The position numbers and the translations under genes were made by a program. A stretch of 64,000 bases of DNA from positions 1 to 64,000 of the forward strand of contig JANEZZ010001957.1 in assembly GCA_026122225.1 (NCBI GenBank), given 5' to 3'. Positions within the stretch are counted from its first letter, which is position 1. Each line of letters opens with the position of its first letter. The notes under the pieces are model-generated. The model worked only from the letters and a program-made list of their open reading frames with translations. It was not told the origin of the DNA and did not search any database. Below are positions 1 through 11,218 of this stretch, piece by piece. The stretch comes from Heloderma charlesbogerti (taxonomy: Eukaryota > Chordata > Lepidosauria > Squamata > Helodermatidae).

Positions 1-113
1 TGTGAGAGGTGGGTTGTTTGTGTTGTTTTGGGTTGTGTGTTTGTTTTTTAGAGAAAGATAAAGAGGCTAAAGTGATTTTTATTTGCAGAAGTGTTGAATA
101 GATACATTATCTA

Positions 114-1940
114 TTAAGAGAATCCCCTTCTCCTTTTGCCTTCAGTCTTTCCCAGCATCAGGGTCTTTTCCAGGGAGTTTTCTCTTCGCATTAGGTGGCC
201 AAAATATTTGAGCTTCAGCTTCATTATCTGTCCTTCCAATGAGCAGTCAGGGTTGATTTCCTTTAGGATGGACTGATTTGACCTCCTTGCAGTCCAAGGG
301 ACTCGTAAGAGTCTTCTCCAGCACCACAGTTCGAAAGCATCAATTCTTCGACGCTCAGCCTTCCTTATAGTCCAGCTCTCACAGCCATACATTACTACTG
401 GGAAAACCATAGCTTTGATTAGATGGACCTTTGTCGGCAAGGTGATGTCTCTGCTTCTTACTATGCTGTCTAGGTTTGCCATAGGTTTCCTCCCAAGGAG
501 CAAGCGTCTTTTAATTTCTTGGCTACAGTCACCATCTGTGGTGATCTTAGAGCCCAAGAAAGTAAAATCTGTCACTGCTTCCATTTCTTCCCCTTCTATA
601 TGCCAGGAAGTGATAGGGCCAGATGACATGATCTTAGTTTTTTTAATGTTGAGTTTCAAACCAGCTTTTGCACTCTCCTCTTTCACCCTCAACAAGAGGC
701 TTTCTGCCATTAGGGTGGTATCGTCTGCATATCGGAGGTTGTTGATAATTCTCCCGGCAATCTTAATTCCGACCTCTGATTCATCCAACCTGGCATTTCT
801 CATGATGTACTCTGCATATAAGTTAAATAAGCAGAGTGACAATATGCAGCCTTGTCGTACTGCTTTCCCAATTTTGAACCAATTGGTTGTTCCATGTCTG
901 GTTCTTACTGTTGCTTCTTGACCCTCGTACAGGTTTCTCAGGAGACAGGAAAGGTGGTCTGGTACTCCCATCACTTTAAGAATTTGCCACAGTTTGTTGT
1001 GATCCACACAATCAAAGGCTTTAGTGTAGTCAATGAAGCAGAAATAGACGTTTTTCTGGAATTCTCCTGCTTTCTCCATGATGCAGCGAATGTTGGCGAT
1101 TTGATCTCTAGTTCCTCTGCCACTTCTAAACCCAGCTTGTACTTCCGGTAGTTCTCGGTTCGCATACTGCTGAAGCCTAGCTTGTAGGATTTTGAGCATC
1201 ACCTTGCTGGCATGTGAAATGAGCGCAATTGTGCGGTAGTTTGAACACTCTTTGGCGTTGCCCTTCTTTGGAATTGGAATGTAAACTGACCTTTTCCAGT
1301 CTTGTGGCCACTGTTGAGTGTTCCAGATTTGTTGGCATATTGAATGCAGCACTTTAACAGCATCATCTTTTAGGATTTTAAATAGCTCGGCTGGAATACT
1401 GTCATCTCCGCTAGCTTTGTTGTTACTAATGCTTCCTAAGGCCCACTTGACTTCACTCTCGAGGATGTCCGGCTCAAGTTCAGTGACCGCACTATCATGG
1501 CTACCAGGGACATTCAGATCTTTCCTGTATAGTTCTTCTGTGTATTCTTGCCACCTCTTCTTAATCTCATCTGCTTCTGTTAGGTCCCTGCCTTCTTTGT
1601 CCTTTATCATGCCCGTCTTTGCACAAAACGTTCCCTTGAGATCTCCAATTTTCTTGAAGAGATCTCTAGTCTTTCCCATTCTGTTGTTTTCCTCGATTTC
1701 TTTGCATTGTTCATTTAAGAAGGCCTTCTTGTCTCTCCTTGCTATTCTCTGGAACTCTGCATTCAGTTGGGTATATCTTCCCCTTTCTCCCTTGCTTTTC
1801 GCTTCCCTTCTTTCGTGAGCTACTTGTAAAGCCTTATCAGACAGCCACTTGGCTTTCTTGCATTTCTTTTTCTTTGGGACGGATTTCGTTGCTGCCTCCT
1901 GAACAATGTTACGGACCTCCGTCCATAGTTCCTCAGGCAC
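114..1940 (-). pseudogene. BovB reverse transcriptase part of ORF2, copy 1
   Basis: The open frame of about 600 codons covers the linker and RT. Landmarks are NKASGDDSIPAELFK, the IPIPKKG region, IDYTKAFDCVDH and the catalytic LRYADDTTLMAES. Six residues (EEDLKS) right after YADDTTLMAES are missing relative to copies 2 and 3, an 18 nt in-frame deletion near 702-703. The C-terminal basic region is cut off at the 3' truncation. The apparent Met start is internal, because the native frame is fused to the endonuclease. Confidence 0.9.
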
Positions 1941-3180
1941 TCTATCAGGTCTAATCCCTGAAATCTATTCCTCACCTCCACTGTATATTCATCAGGGATA
2001 TGATTTAGGTCATACCTGAACGGTTTAGTGGTTTTCCCGACGTTCTTCAATTTAAGCCGAAATTTTGCAAGAAGCAGCTCATGATCTGAGCCACAGTCAG
2101 CTCCAGGTCTTGTTTTGACTGACTGTATGGAGCTTCTCCATCTTTGGCTGCAAAGGACATAATCAATCTGATTTCGATATTGACCATCTGGTGACGTCCA
2201 TGTGTAGAGTCGCCTCTTGTGCTGTTGGAAAAGAGTGTTTGCTATGATCAGCGTGTTCTCTTGGCAAAACTCTATTAGCCTTTGTCCTGCTTCATTTTGT
2301 ACACCAAGGCCATGCCTGCCTGTTATCCCGGTGATTTCTTGACTTCCTACTTTAGCATTCCAATCCCCTATGATGAAGAGTACATCTTTTTTTGGTGTTA
2401 GTTCTAGAAGGTGTTGTAGGTCTTCATAGAACCGATCAACCTCAGCTTCTTCGGCCTCAGTGGTTGTGGCATAGACTTGAATTACTGTGATGTTGAATGG
2501 TTTGCCTTGGATTCGTACTGAGATCATTCTATCATTTTTAAGATTGTACCCCAGTACTGCTTTTCCCACCCTCTTGTTGACTATGAGTGCTACTCCATTT
2601 CTTCTAAGGGATTCTTGCCCACAATAGTAGATACAATGGTCACCTGAATTAAATTCGCCCATGCCTGTCCATTTGAGTTCGCTGATTCCCAAGATGTCGA
2701 TGTTCAATCTTGCCATCTCATGTTTGACCACCTCCAGCTTACCTTGATTCATTGATCTGACATTCCAGGTTCCTAAACAATATTGTTCTTTACAGCATCG
2801 GATTTTCTTTTCACCGCCAGACACATCCACAGCTGAGTGTCCTTTCGGCTTTGGCCCAGCCGCTTCACTCTTTCTGGCGCTACTTGGAAATACCCTCTGC
2901 TCTTCCCCAGTAGCATATTGGACACCTTCCGACCTGAGGGGCTCATCTTCCGGCGTCATATCTTTTAGCCTTGTGATACGTTCCATGGGGTTTTCTTGGC
3001 AAGAATACTGGAGTGGGTTGCCATTTCCTTCTCCAGTGGACCACATTTTGTCAGAACTCTCTGCCATGACCTGTCCGTCTTGGGTGGCCCTGCACGGCAT
3101 AGCTTATGGCTTCACTGAGTTACGCAAGCCCCTTCGCCACAACAAGGCAGTGATCCATGAAGGGGACTGTAGCTCTACAT
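122..3180 (-). mobile_element. BovB (RTE) LINE, copy 1, 3' end missing
   Basis: The minus strand carries a 5' leader (about 3100-3180), an apurinic-type endonuclease and a reverse transcriptase of the BovB family. Against copy 3, homology stops at about 122, inside the ORF before its C-terminus, so the 3' coding end and tail are absent. Over the stretch I compared (about 120-360 against 62860-63080) only about six differences were seen, so the copies are young. Confidence 0.95.
1941..3100 (-). pseudogene. BovB endonuclease part of ORF2, copy 1
   Basis: The open frame runs from the Met at 3100 in the minus direction. APE-type endonuclease landmarks in order are GTWNVRSMNQGKLE, ISELKW, IGDWNAKVG and SDHELL, so the catalytic Glu, Asp/Asn and Asp-His residues are present. 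The frame departs from the family after GLDLI: 4 nt (GACA-type) are missing relative to BovB copy 2, which moves the RT domain to another frame and breaks the single polyprotein. Confidence 0.9.
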
Positions 3181-4585
3181 CGGTATTAATTTGTATATTT
3201 GGTCTTAAAAGTTAATGGACCGGTTTGGACATGATGGATAAGCTGGGCTTCTAGGGGAACATCGTTTATGACCACCATGGTCCATGGTTTGTTTATTGTC
3301 CTTCGGCCTATCGTTTGTTTACTGTGATGTGTGAACAAGGAACTGTGACTTGTTTCTCTCCCACAGGTCAGAGTCATAAGCCAGCCAGAGTTGCTGCCTC
3401 ATGCTGCCTCATTCACGCTAAACCAGAATTCTTTAGAATTCCTTAGAATTTTGTCTTATTGTGCTGTGTGAACACAGCCAATAAGTTGGGACGAAACCAC
3501 AAAGATGCATCTTTCTGATGTCATTCAGACATAATGCCAAATCATGGATTGGTGTTACAGGAACAACCAGCCCTGGACTTGTATGCTTCTTCTTTGCACT
3601 GGAATTGTCTTCCTTTGATCCTGGAGTGCAGCACATCATAGCTTAGCTTGCCATTTAATTCAAATTGGCAAACTCTGGTCAAATTCAACCACTGATTGGC
3701 ATTCTGTCTGAACCACTCCTTTGTGGAATGAGAGCAGTCTTTTCCAGCATGTTAAACACTCTCTATAGGCAAAGGTTTCTCACATCTGAAGACAATCCTT
3801 CTGGGAGGCAGAGTTTTCCTTGGGATTCCTGCCCCAATCAGACATGTCGTGTGTGAGTCAGTTTAGTGAGACTTGAAACTTTGTACTAGCCAATGGAGAA
3901 ATGGGCTTTCGAGTAGACCTTAATACATGTGTGTAGGTGTTAATCGCTAATATCCTTTCCTGATCTCAACTATCTGGACAGTGATCTTCCCTAACTATTC
4001 CTTACTGGACATTTGATCAGTAGGGATTGGTGGAGGAAGTGTTTTTGCAAGTGATGGGGGTGGGGGGAGTGAATTACAGGAAAACCACTTCCCTTCTCCT
4101 GAGATGCGATGCATCACGTTGTTCTCATGGAAATCTTGGTGTTTAGTTTTAATATCTACATAGATAATGTATGAAAATAATACTCAAAAGGGGGTTTCTG
4201 TTAACGGCTTTTTAGTAGATAACACCCGATGGTGATTGCAGTAACCTGGTTGTGAAATTCCCCTCTTTTCCCAGCTGATGGATAAAAACATGACAGCCAA
4301 TGACTGGATAAAAATCTGCCCTCCTAGCTCAGTATTTTCTCTCCAGCAGTGGCTGACAAATGTGTAGAAGAAAGCCACTAGCACTGCAGCTGCCTAAACC
4401 CCAGGCATTACACACCCTGGTCTTTGCTTACAGCCAGATCAGTAAAGTGACTACTCTGGTCTGGGAGAGGGATAAAATCATCCCTTCTGGCAGCAGATAT
4501 ATGTGCATGGAAAACAGCTGAGACAATGCATCTTGGGTCTCATTGCCTAGCACCATCTGATTGTTTCATCTCCATGTGTTTGAAG
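3181..4585 (+). other. Unassigned intronic sequence upstream of exon a
   Basis: Probably the 3' part of an ARMH3 intron (inference). Two loosely similar stretches, near 3312-3335 and 3452-3478 (both containing GTGTGAACA), suggest a worn DNA-transposon remnant, but I cannot define its ends. No coding signal was recognised. Confidence 0.4.
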
Positions 4586-4655
4586 CCTATGAGACACAGA
4601 AAGAAAGCTGCTGACAAGAACCTTCCCTGTCGACCTCTGGTTTGCGCAGTGCTGG
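4586..4655 (+). CDS. ARMH3: ARMH3 exon a
   Basis: The exon translates as [18 protein letters not shown] followed by VCAVL and the first base of an Asp codon. The acceptor is the AG at 4584-4585, with a modest pyrimidine tract; the donor is GTAAGT at 4656. The 70 nt length leaves phase 1, which is completed by AT at the start of the next exon. The basic stretch RHRKK is a conserved feature of the family as I remember it. The acceptor is the weakest of the six, so the 5' edge is the least certain part. Confidence 0.9.
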
Positions 4656-5889
4656 GTAAGTGTACTTGCCAGGTATGGTCAGCAGCTTCTCCAAAAATGG
4701 GGGCTGAGGGACTGATGCAGACAAGGAAGTATTTGTCAGCTAGGTAGCAATTCTGAAATGCTTCTGATTTACCAATATGGCATCTTCTCGCCTCCCCCCC
4801 CACACACCCCGCTTTCTTCTGGCAAGGTAAAAAGCAAGTCTTTATAGATAAATCCATCTGAAACTGGTTGCAATGTAATGAACACATTTATTCTAAAGAT
4901 TTTCAGAGGCTAATGAAGTATCTGTTTTGCCAGCTTTTGTTAGTTAGACAATGTGCTAATATTTAACAAGTTGGGGTGAGTCTGCACATAAATAAAAGTA
5001 ACTACTGAAGTTTTTAACTAAGAGGCTGGATGAGCCAGTGTGGAGGACTGAATGAAAGGATCCTTTCGATCTCCCTCTGCTTTGCAGTATTGGTGGAAAA
5101 GATAGATGAATACTGGCAAAAGTATTTGGGTTACCTTGTCCACCCTGAAATACATAGGCCAGGTCTAGAAATAAGAGTGGAGTATTTCTGGAACTCTGTG
5201 GTGTCATAAGCCTTTATTGGCTCAGAAGCACATGAACAATTTAAGGTTCTGTTGGGGTTTTGTCAGCTTTACTGTGCTTTAGAACATAACATGTAGTATA
5301 AGTCACCCCTTTACATTTTCTTTTATCCCCTGTCACAGCAACTTTGTTGAAACTCATTTTCTGCAGAAATTTACCACTGGTGGCAAGATTTGAAATAAGT
5401 AGAATTCTAGGTATCAAAAGTAGGTTTTGATATAGATAACAATGGGGAAAGTGGACAGCATTTGAAGGATGTGATCCTTGAAACTTAAATGGCATCAACA
5501 TAGACACCTTTCAAGGCATGCATTTCCCACTAATATATTCCTGGGTTCTTGGAAAAGAGAATAAACTCACATTTAATAATTAAATCTTAATGGCAGCCTT
5601 ATCATGTATCAGTGCTGATGTAACATTACCCTAAACATGCGTAAAGGATCAGGAATGGGCCATGGGATTGTGTACTCCCTCCATCCAATCTCTCCTCCCC
5701 GGGCCCTACATACAAATTTTACCCACTGCTCTTAACTGTGGTATGTTATGTCTGCACTGATGTTTACAATAGTTAATACTAACCACGGTAACAACCTAGG
5801 ATTTGAAACCAGGATTGAAGCTAGCTAGATCGTAGGTCTTTATGGTGATTCCTGTATCCTCTGGTGACTCCTGTATCCTTTTATTCTAG
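4656..5889 (+). other. ARMH3: ARMH3 intron (1234 bp)
   Basis: Starts GTAAGT and ends with a pyrimidine-rich TTATTCTAG. A short C/CA-rich tract lies near 4793-4806. I recognise no repeat family or coding signal in it. Confidence 0.85.
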
Positions 5890-5950
5890 ATCTGATGGTG
5901 GAGTTCATAATAACGCACATGATGAAAGAGTTTCCCATGGATCTTTATGT
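5890..5950 (+). CDS. ARMH3: ARMH3 exon b
   Basis: Preceded by TTATTCTAG and followed by GTAAGT. With the G carried from the previous exon it reads Asp, then LMVEFIITHMMKEFPMDLY, ending in GT, the first two bases of a Val codon (phase 2). Length is 61 nt. The helical, Met-rich segment agrees with ARMH3 and continues directly into the next exon. Confidence 0.93.
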
Positions 5951-6397
5951 GTAAGTAATAGCTGCCTGACTTGGGCCCTAAACCATTTTGAGGTAGTCAT
6001 CAACAGTCATATCTTTTTATTTCTTGACTAGAATTACTTGTTCTGATGTAGGGAGGGGATCTGGCGAATTCCAAGGTTTCTGAGAAAATCCTAAGTGTCA
6101 CGCTTTTATTCAGTGTGCCAAGGAATTGAACACGAAATGAATTCCCACTCTTTCTGAGAGCTTTCCTAAATTACTTCATCAAAAGAACAAGAGCAAAAAT
6201 CTTAAGTGTTAAAGTCTTTCAAAGCACCAAGCAAGTATAAAACAAAGTAACCTGTATACCAGAAAATGAAAATGGAGTATGTGAAGCATTCCCCAGCAGA
6301 GACGGTGAAGTACAGTGTTAATGGCCTGGAAAAGGCCAAAAAGGAATTTGAGGTATTGATGATTTAATGCATGCAAGAACTCACTTAACATAAGAGC

Positions 6398-6580
6398 TTA
6401 AGAAGAGCTGTGCTGGATCAGAGCAAAGGCCTATCAAGCTCAGCATACTGTTCCCACAGTGGCCAACCAGATGCCCATGGGAAGCCCACAAGCAGAACAT
6501 GAGCACAATAGCACCCTTTTCCTCATATTCTCCAGCTACTGATATTGAGAAGCATACGCCTCTGATACTAGAGGTAATAT
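6398..6580 (-). mobile_element. CR1/L3-like LINE 3' end fragment
   Basis: The + strand reads AGAGCTGTGCTGGATCAGAG, then a stretch containing GTGGCCAACCAGATGCCCAT. The better-preserved copy at 36960-37345 carries the complement of both in the other orientation. There the same tail follows a readable LINE ORF2 C-terminus, which identifies this as the 3' end of a CR1-group (L3-like) element. It is diverged, with no coding part left here. Confidence 0.6.
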
Positions 6581-6937
6581 ATAGCCATCGTGACTAGTAG
6601 ACTTTCATAGGTTTATCTTCCCTGAGTTATCTGGCTTCACTTCATTTCACCTGGTTTAGAATTATGTACCAAATGCAATTCTTGGGGTATGCTTGCGTAG
6701 AAAGATTCATAGAATAATTCTTGTGAAGCATCTGTTCCAAAGACCTAGGGCTTATTTGGATGTTAACCCCATCTAACCTTTGGGTATTGTGAGAGATTGG
6801 CAGTCATAACAATGATCAGTTGACAAAGGCATCCCTCTGTTAAATTTCCAGGGCCTTCCTTATTAATTTCTGTAGTAGACCAAAGATGATGAGGTTGTAT
6901 GGTTTAGTGCTGCACTATAGGCGATAATGCTGCAGAT

Positions 6938-6995
6938 CTGTGTGTGTGCATGCGCGTGCGTGCATGTGCATGCGCGTGCGTGCATGTGCACACGC
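6938..6995. repeat. Alternating purine-pyrimidine tract
   Basis: A run of TG, CA and CG steps with an internal near-duplication (units around GCATGCGCGTGCGTGCATGT). The ORFs across it, with Cys/Ala/His-rich translations, are artefacts of the repeat. Confidence 0.85.
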
Positions 6996-7111
6996 TTCTG
7001 CACTACTAGACACATGTCTGCTGGCTGTTGAATGTGTGCCATTGCTCCCATATTGTACATCACAATTATATGCTGTTGATTACGCTGGACTTCCCTCTCT
7101 ATTTTCTCCAG

Positions 7112-7200
7112 ACGCTGCATTCAAATAGTACACAAGCTGCTTTGCTATCAGAAGAAATGCAGAGTGAGGCTTCATTACACTTGGAGGGAGCTCTGGTCAG
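7112..7200 (+). CDS. ARMH3: ARMH3 exon c
   Basis: Acceptor TTTTCTCCAG, donor GTAAATT. After completing the split Val codon it reads [20 protein letters not shown], then HYTWRELWS and the first G of an Ala codon (phase 1). Length is 89 nt. The next matching sequence, ALINLL, is 23 kb downstream. Confidence 0.94.
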
Positions 7201-8378
7201 GTAAATTCTTGGTCTTACTTTCTCTTCAGCACCATTTTATCATTCATATCCCTTCATAAACTTGAAGATAGTAGTTTCAGTTCAGATTTATTAAAGCAAC
7301 TTAAGTTACTTGCCCATTAATACCACCCTCCAACAGCTTATGATGGATGATTTCACCAGGAAATGTAATGTGCAGGGAGCAAGGAAGGGAAGAGGTAGCT
7401 TTTTAAATCCACCCCTATTAATTGTTTTGTTTTTGTTGAACTGATACTTATCAGTGTCCTCCCATTCAACACTTCCCTGAGTCTCCATCAAATCCAGAAA
7501 GGGCAGATACGGGCTCCCTGTCTTTTCGCGGCTCTTTCTTGGAGCAGTTACTGCTGTGGCTCCTGCACTTCAGTACAGGGAGAGGCAATATCTCACCTTT
7601 CTGGACTTGCTGGAGACTCGGGAAGTGCTGAACGGGAAGAGCACTGACAAGTGTCTGTATTTTGCCTCTGGAGGATGAAGCACATTGAAGTGGTAGGTTT
7701 TCTAATCTCTGATTCTGTGTTGCTGTTCTGTACCTGGAAGCAGGAGAGGCAGGTACGTTTTGAGTACAACTAACCGCTCCCTCTCCAGAAAAGCCTTCCA
7801 TGGCTTAATAAAGAATAGAAAAGCCCCAGGGTCCTTTCATATAGGACTAATAGCCTGGTTTATTCAGTGAAATTCTTCTTGGCAGGGCTATTGGGAAGCT
7901 GTGAAGAATGGTTCTTAAGAGCACTCTGTTAGTTGGCTAGCAGTCTCTCCTTTGTGGCTAAATGCAGCTAGATGAAAATGCTGCCATTGTCTGGCTCTGC
8001 ATCAGTCATTTCACATTGCCTTTTGTGACATGTGGCACTTCGGGTTTTTCTAAATGCATCTTTGTACAGAGGGTGATGTATGGGTCTATGAATGAATTAA
8101 CAAGATTTTTGTCCTGTTCACTTTTACGAGTGCTGAGGCTGAAATGACATGGGACTGCTGCTGTAAAATCATTGTCCTTTACTCTCCACCTGGTAATGTT
8201 ATTGGTTATAGAATCATAGAATCATAGAATAGTAGGGTTGGAAGGGGCCTACAAGGCCATTGAGTCCAACCCCCTGCTCAATGCAGGAATCCACGTCAGA
8301 GCATCCCTGACAGATGGCTGTCCAGCCTCGTCTTGAACGCCTCCAGTGTGGGAGAGCCCATCACCTCCCTAGGTAATC

Positions 8379-8900
8379 TGGCGGCCTCTCCCAGTAGATC
8401 CCAATAGCCAAGTCAAGACACAGACGAAAGGATTTCTTTTCAAAGCTTTAATCCTTTTACAACTTAATGACTCTTTCAGATGCTAATCACCAGCGACTAA
8501 AGCAAGGAACAGCAGGGTGGCCTAAGCTTCAAGTAGTCAGTTGATCCCCGTTTGAAAGAGAGTCACTTGAAGACCCAGAACTTATGGGCTAAGGAGAGAT
8601 CCTCCCTCTTTCCCTTGGGTCCATGGGAGGCGGCCATTGCTTGCGCGCCAAACGGGCACTACGTGCCCTCCATCGCTCGTCGCTCTTTGCTCTTTGCGTC
8701 TGCGTCGAGCATCTAAGAAGCCCCCCTCCCGCATTCTCTCACTGCCAGGGTTGCTATCTATCTTAGGAATGCTGGCAGGAGGAATCTCTGCCAGGTGCTG
8801 AGCCTGGGAGGGATGAGCTGGCCCCTCTCCCACGGATAGCTGTTCCTCCTCAGAATCCAAACTGCTCTGAGGCTCTCTGGGCTCAGTTTCCACCCTGACA
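8379..8900 (-). mobile_element. Solo LTR (522 bp) inside CR1 copy 1
   Basis: CR1 copy 2 is continuous across this point (AGGTAAT, then GGTTCCATTGT), while copy 1 carries 522 extra bp. On the minus strand the insert starts TGTCAGGGTGG and ends GCCGCCA (TG...CA). It carries ATTAAA followed by a T-rich, R/U5-like sequence near its 3' end. No target duplication is seen and about 12 bp of CR1 are missing at the junction. The 103-codon ORF in it is not a recognised protein. The superfamily (ERV or Gypsy) is undetermined. Confidence 0.65.
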
Positions 8901-9755
8901 GTCGTATTGCTCTAACAGTCAGGAAGTTTTTCCTGATGTTCAGCCGGAATCTGGCTTCCTGTAACTTGAGCCCATTATTCCATGTCCTGCATTCTGGGAT
9001 GATCGAGAAGAGATGCTGGCCTTCCTCTCTGTGACAACCTTTCAAGTACTTGAAGAGCGCTATCATCTCTCCCCTCAGTCTTCTCTTCTCAAGGCTAAAC
9101 ATGCCCAGTTCTTTCAGTCTCTCTTCATAGGGCTTTGTTTCCAGTCCCCTGATCATCTTTGTTGTCCTTCTCTGAACCCTCTCCAGTTTGTCTGCATCCT
9201 TCTTAAAGTGTGGTGCCCAGAACTGGACACAGTACTCCAGATGAGGCCTAACCAGTGCTGAGTAGAGGGGAACTAGCACTTCCCGGGATTTGGAAGCTAT
9301 GCTTCTATTAATGCAGCCCAAAAGAGCATTTGTCTTTTTTGCAGCCACATCACATTGTTGGCTCATATTCAGCTTGTGATCGACAACATTTCCAAGATCC
9401 TTCTCGCTTGTAGTGTTGTTGAGCCACGTATCCCCCATCTTGTAACTGTGCATTTGGTTTCTTTTTCCTTGGTGGTGCAGAATTTGGCATTTATCCCTAT
9501 TAAATGTCGTTCTGTTGTTTTCTGCCCAACGCTCCAATCTATCCAGATCACTTTGAATTTTGTTTCTGTCTTCCAAAGTATTAGCTATCCCACCCAATTT
9601 TGTGATCAGCGTTCCCTGCACCTCCTCCTCCAAGTCATTAATAAACATGTTGAAGAGCACTGGGCCCAGGACTGAGCCCTGCGGTACCCCACTCGTTACC
9701 TCTCCCCAGTTTGAGAAGGTCCCATTGATAAGCAATGTAGCCAACTGTGGATCCA
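8901..9755 (-). pseudogene. CR1 ORF2, C-terminal RT portion, copy 1
   Basis: Reads VPQGSVLGPVLFNMFINDLE, then EEEVQGTLI joined directly to TKLGGIANTLEDRNK. The segment KFADD that should sit between them is gone (15 nt in-frame relative to copy 2), which removes the catalytic aspartates. Downstream RLERWAENN and RPHLEYCVQFWAP are well kept. A short deletion near 9745 also shifts frame against the upstream part. It cannot encode an active polymerase. Confidence 0.9.
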
Positions 9756-11210
9756 CCGGATCGTTGTTTCATCTAGCCCACTTTGAGCTAGTTTGCTCAT
9801 CAGGATATAATGGGGCACTTTATTGAAAGCTTTGCTGAAGTCGAGGTATATAATGTCTATAGCATTCCCATGGTCCACAAGGGAGGTTACTTGATCAAAA
9901 AATGAGATCAGATTCGTCTGGCAGGACTTGTTTTTGAGAAATCCATGTTGGCTTTGAGTAATCATGGCATTGTTTTCAAGGTGCTTCCAGATGGATTGCT
10001 TTATCATCTGCTCCAGAATTTTCCCAGGGATTGATGTCAGACTGCCTGGTCTGTAGTTCCCAGGTTCCTTCTTTTTACCCTTTTTGAAGACAGGGACAAC
10101 ATTAGCCCTCCTCCAGTCATCTGGCACTTCCCCCGTCCTCCTTGATTTCTCAAAGAGAATAGACAGGGTTTCTGAGAGTTCTTCTGCCAGTTCCTTTATT
10201 ACTCTAGGATGCAGTTCATCTGGCCCTGGAGATTTGAACTCATTCAAAGTAATTAGGTGTTCCTTGACCATATGCCTATCCATCTCAAGCTGCAATCCTG
10301 CCCCTTCAGCCTGTACTTCGTCTTTATCCACTAAGTCATCTCTGTTGGTTAGGATCAAGTCAGGGATAGCCAATCCTCTAGTTCCTTCCTCTACTTTCTG
10401 TAGGAGGAAGTTATACGCCACACAAGTCAGGAATTTCCTGGAGGGGCCATGTTTTGCAGAATTTGTCTCCCAACAATTATCGGGGAAATTGAAGTCCCCC
10501 ATTACTACTACATCATGCTTCCTTAAAACATTGGCTATTTGCTTTTCAAAAGTTTCATCCTCGTCTTCTCCTTGATTGGGTGGCCGGTAGTAGACTCCGA
10601 CCACCAGGTTCCTTGTGTTCTTTGCTCCATTTATTTTGATCCAGATGCACTCGATGGGGCTACCAAGCTCATCCTCCTGTATTTCTGTGCAGAGATATGT
10701 ATTTTTCACATACAATGCAACCCCACCTCCCTTTCTGTTCCTCCTGTTCTTTTTGAACAAGTTATATCCTTCAATTGCTGTATTCCAGTCATGAGAGTCA
10801 TCCCACCAAGTCTCAGTTATACCTATCAAGTCATAATTTCCCTCTTGTATTAAGAGTTCAAGTTCGTTCTGTTCGTTTCCCATACTCTGGGCATTAGTAT
10901 ATAGACATGGAAGACCATGTGCTTCATAGTCTGGCTTTCTTCCTACATGTGTCTGAAGACTATTATTGGGCACTATCAGAGCTGTTCTCCCCGTTGCAGT
11001 GCATGCGTCTACGTCCATTGTTACCCCCAATATTACATCTCCCTTCCCCATAGGATTCAGTTTAAAGCCCTCCTGATGAAGTTCTTCATGCTGTGGCCAA
11101 ACACATTCTTCCCATCCTTTGTGAGGTGCAGCCCGTCCCTTGCCAGCAGCCCATCTTCCAGGAAGTATAACCTGAGGTCCCAGAATCCAAATCTTTCTCA
11201 TCGGCACCAC
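9756..11210 (-). pseudogene. CR1 ORF2, endonuclease fused to N-terminal RT, copy 1
   Basis: The endonuclease is recognisable by LYTNAQSMGN, IGITETWW, GVYYRPP and VVMGDFNFPD. It then jumps from LILTNRDDLVDK to EMDRHMVKEHLITLNEFKSP of the RT, with about 640 bp lost relative to CR1 copy 2 (compare 40910-41555). The fusion happens to stay open. The RT part includes FKKGKKKEPGNYRP and IDIIYLDFSKAFN (first catalytic Asp). Confidence 0.9.
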
Positions 11211-11218
11211 CTTCGTAG

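Larger units (their letters stand above)
5951..7111 (+). other. ARMH3: ARMH3 intron (1161 bp)
   Basis: Donor GTAAGT, acceptor TTTTCTCCAG. Contains a CR1/L3-like LINE tail in reverse orientation (about 6398-6580) and an alternating purine-pyrimidine tract (about 6938-6995). The rest shows nothing I recognise. Confidence 0.85.

Noticed and set aside
1318..1818. 166-codon + strand ORF, with similar ones at 415-921 and 51094-51663 (-)
   Set aside because: They are antisense shadows of the BovB RT frame and recur wherever BovB occurs.
3895..3945. A GFRVDL-like reading that recalls the ARMH3 segment just before exon a
   Set aside because: Only about six residues agree, the upstream residues do not match, and there is no good donor. 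Chance similarity.
8582..8893. 103-codon acidic ORF
   Set aside because: It lies within the LTR and has no recognised domain; likely chance openness in GC-rich U3.
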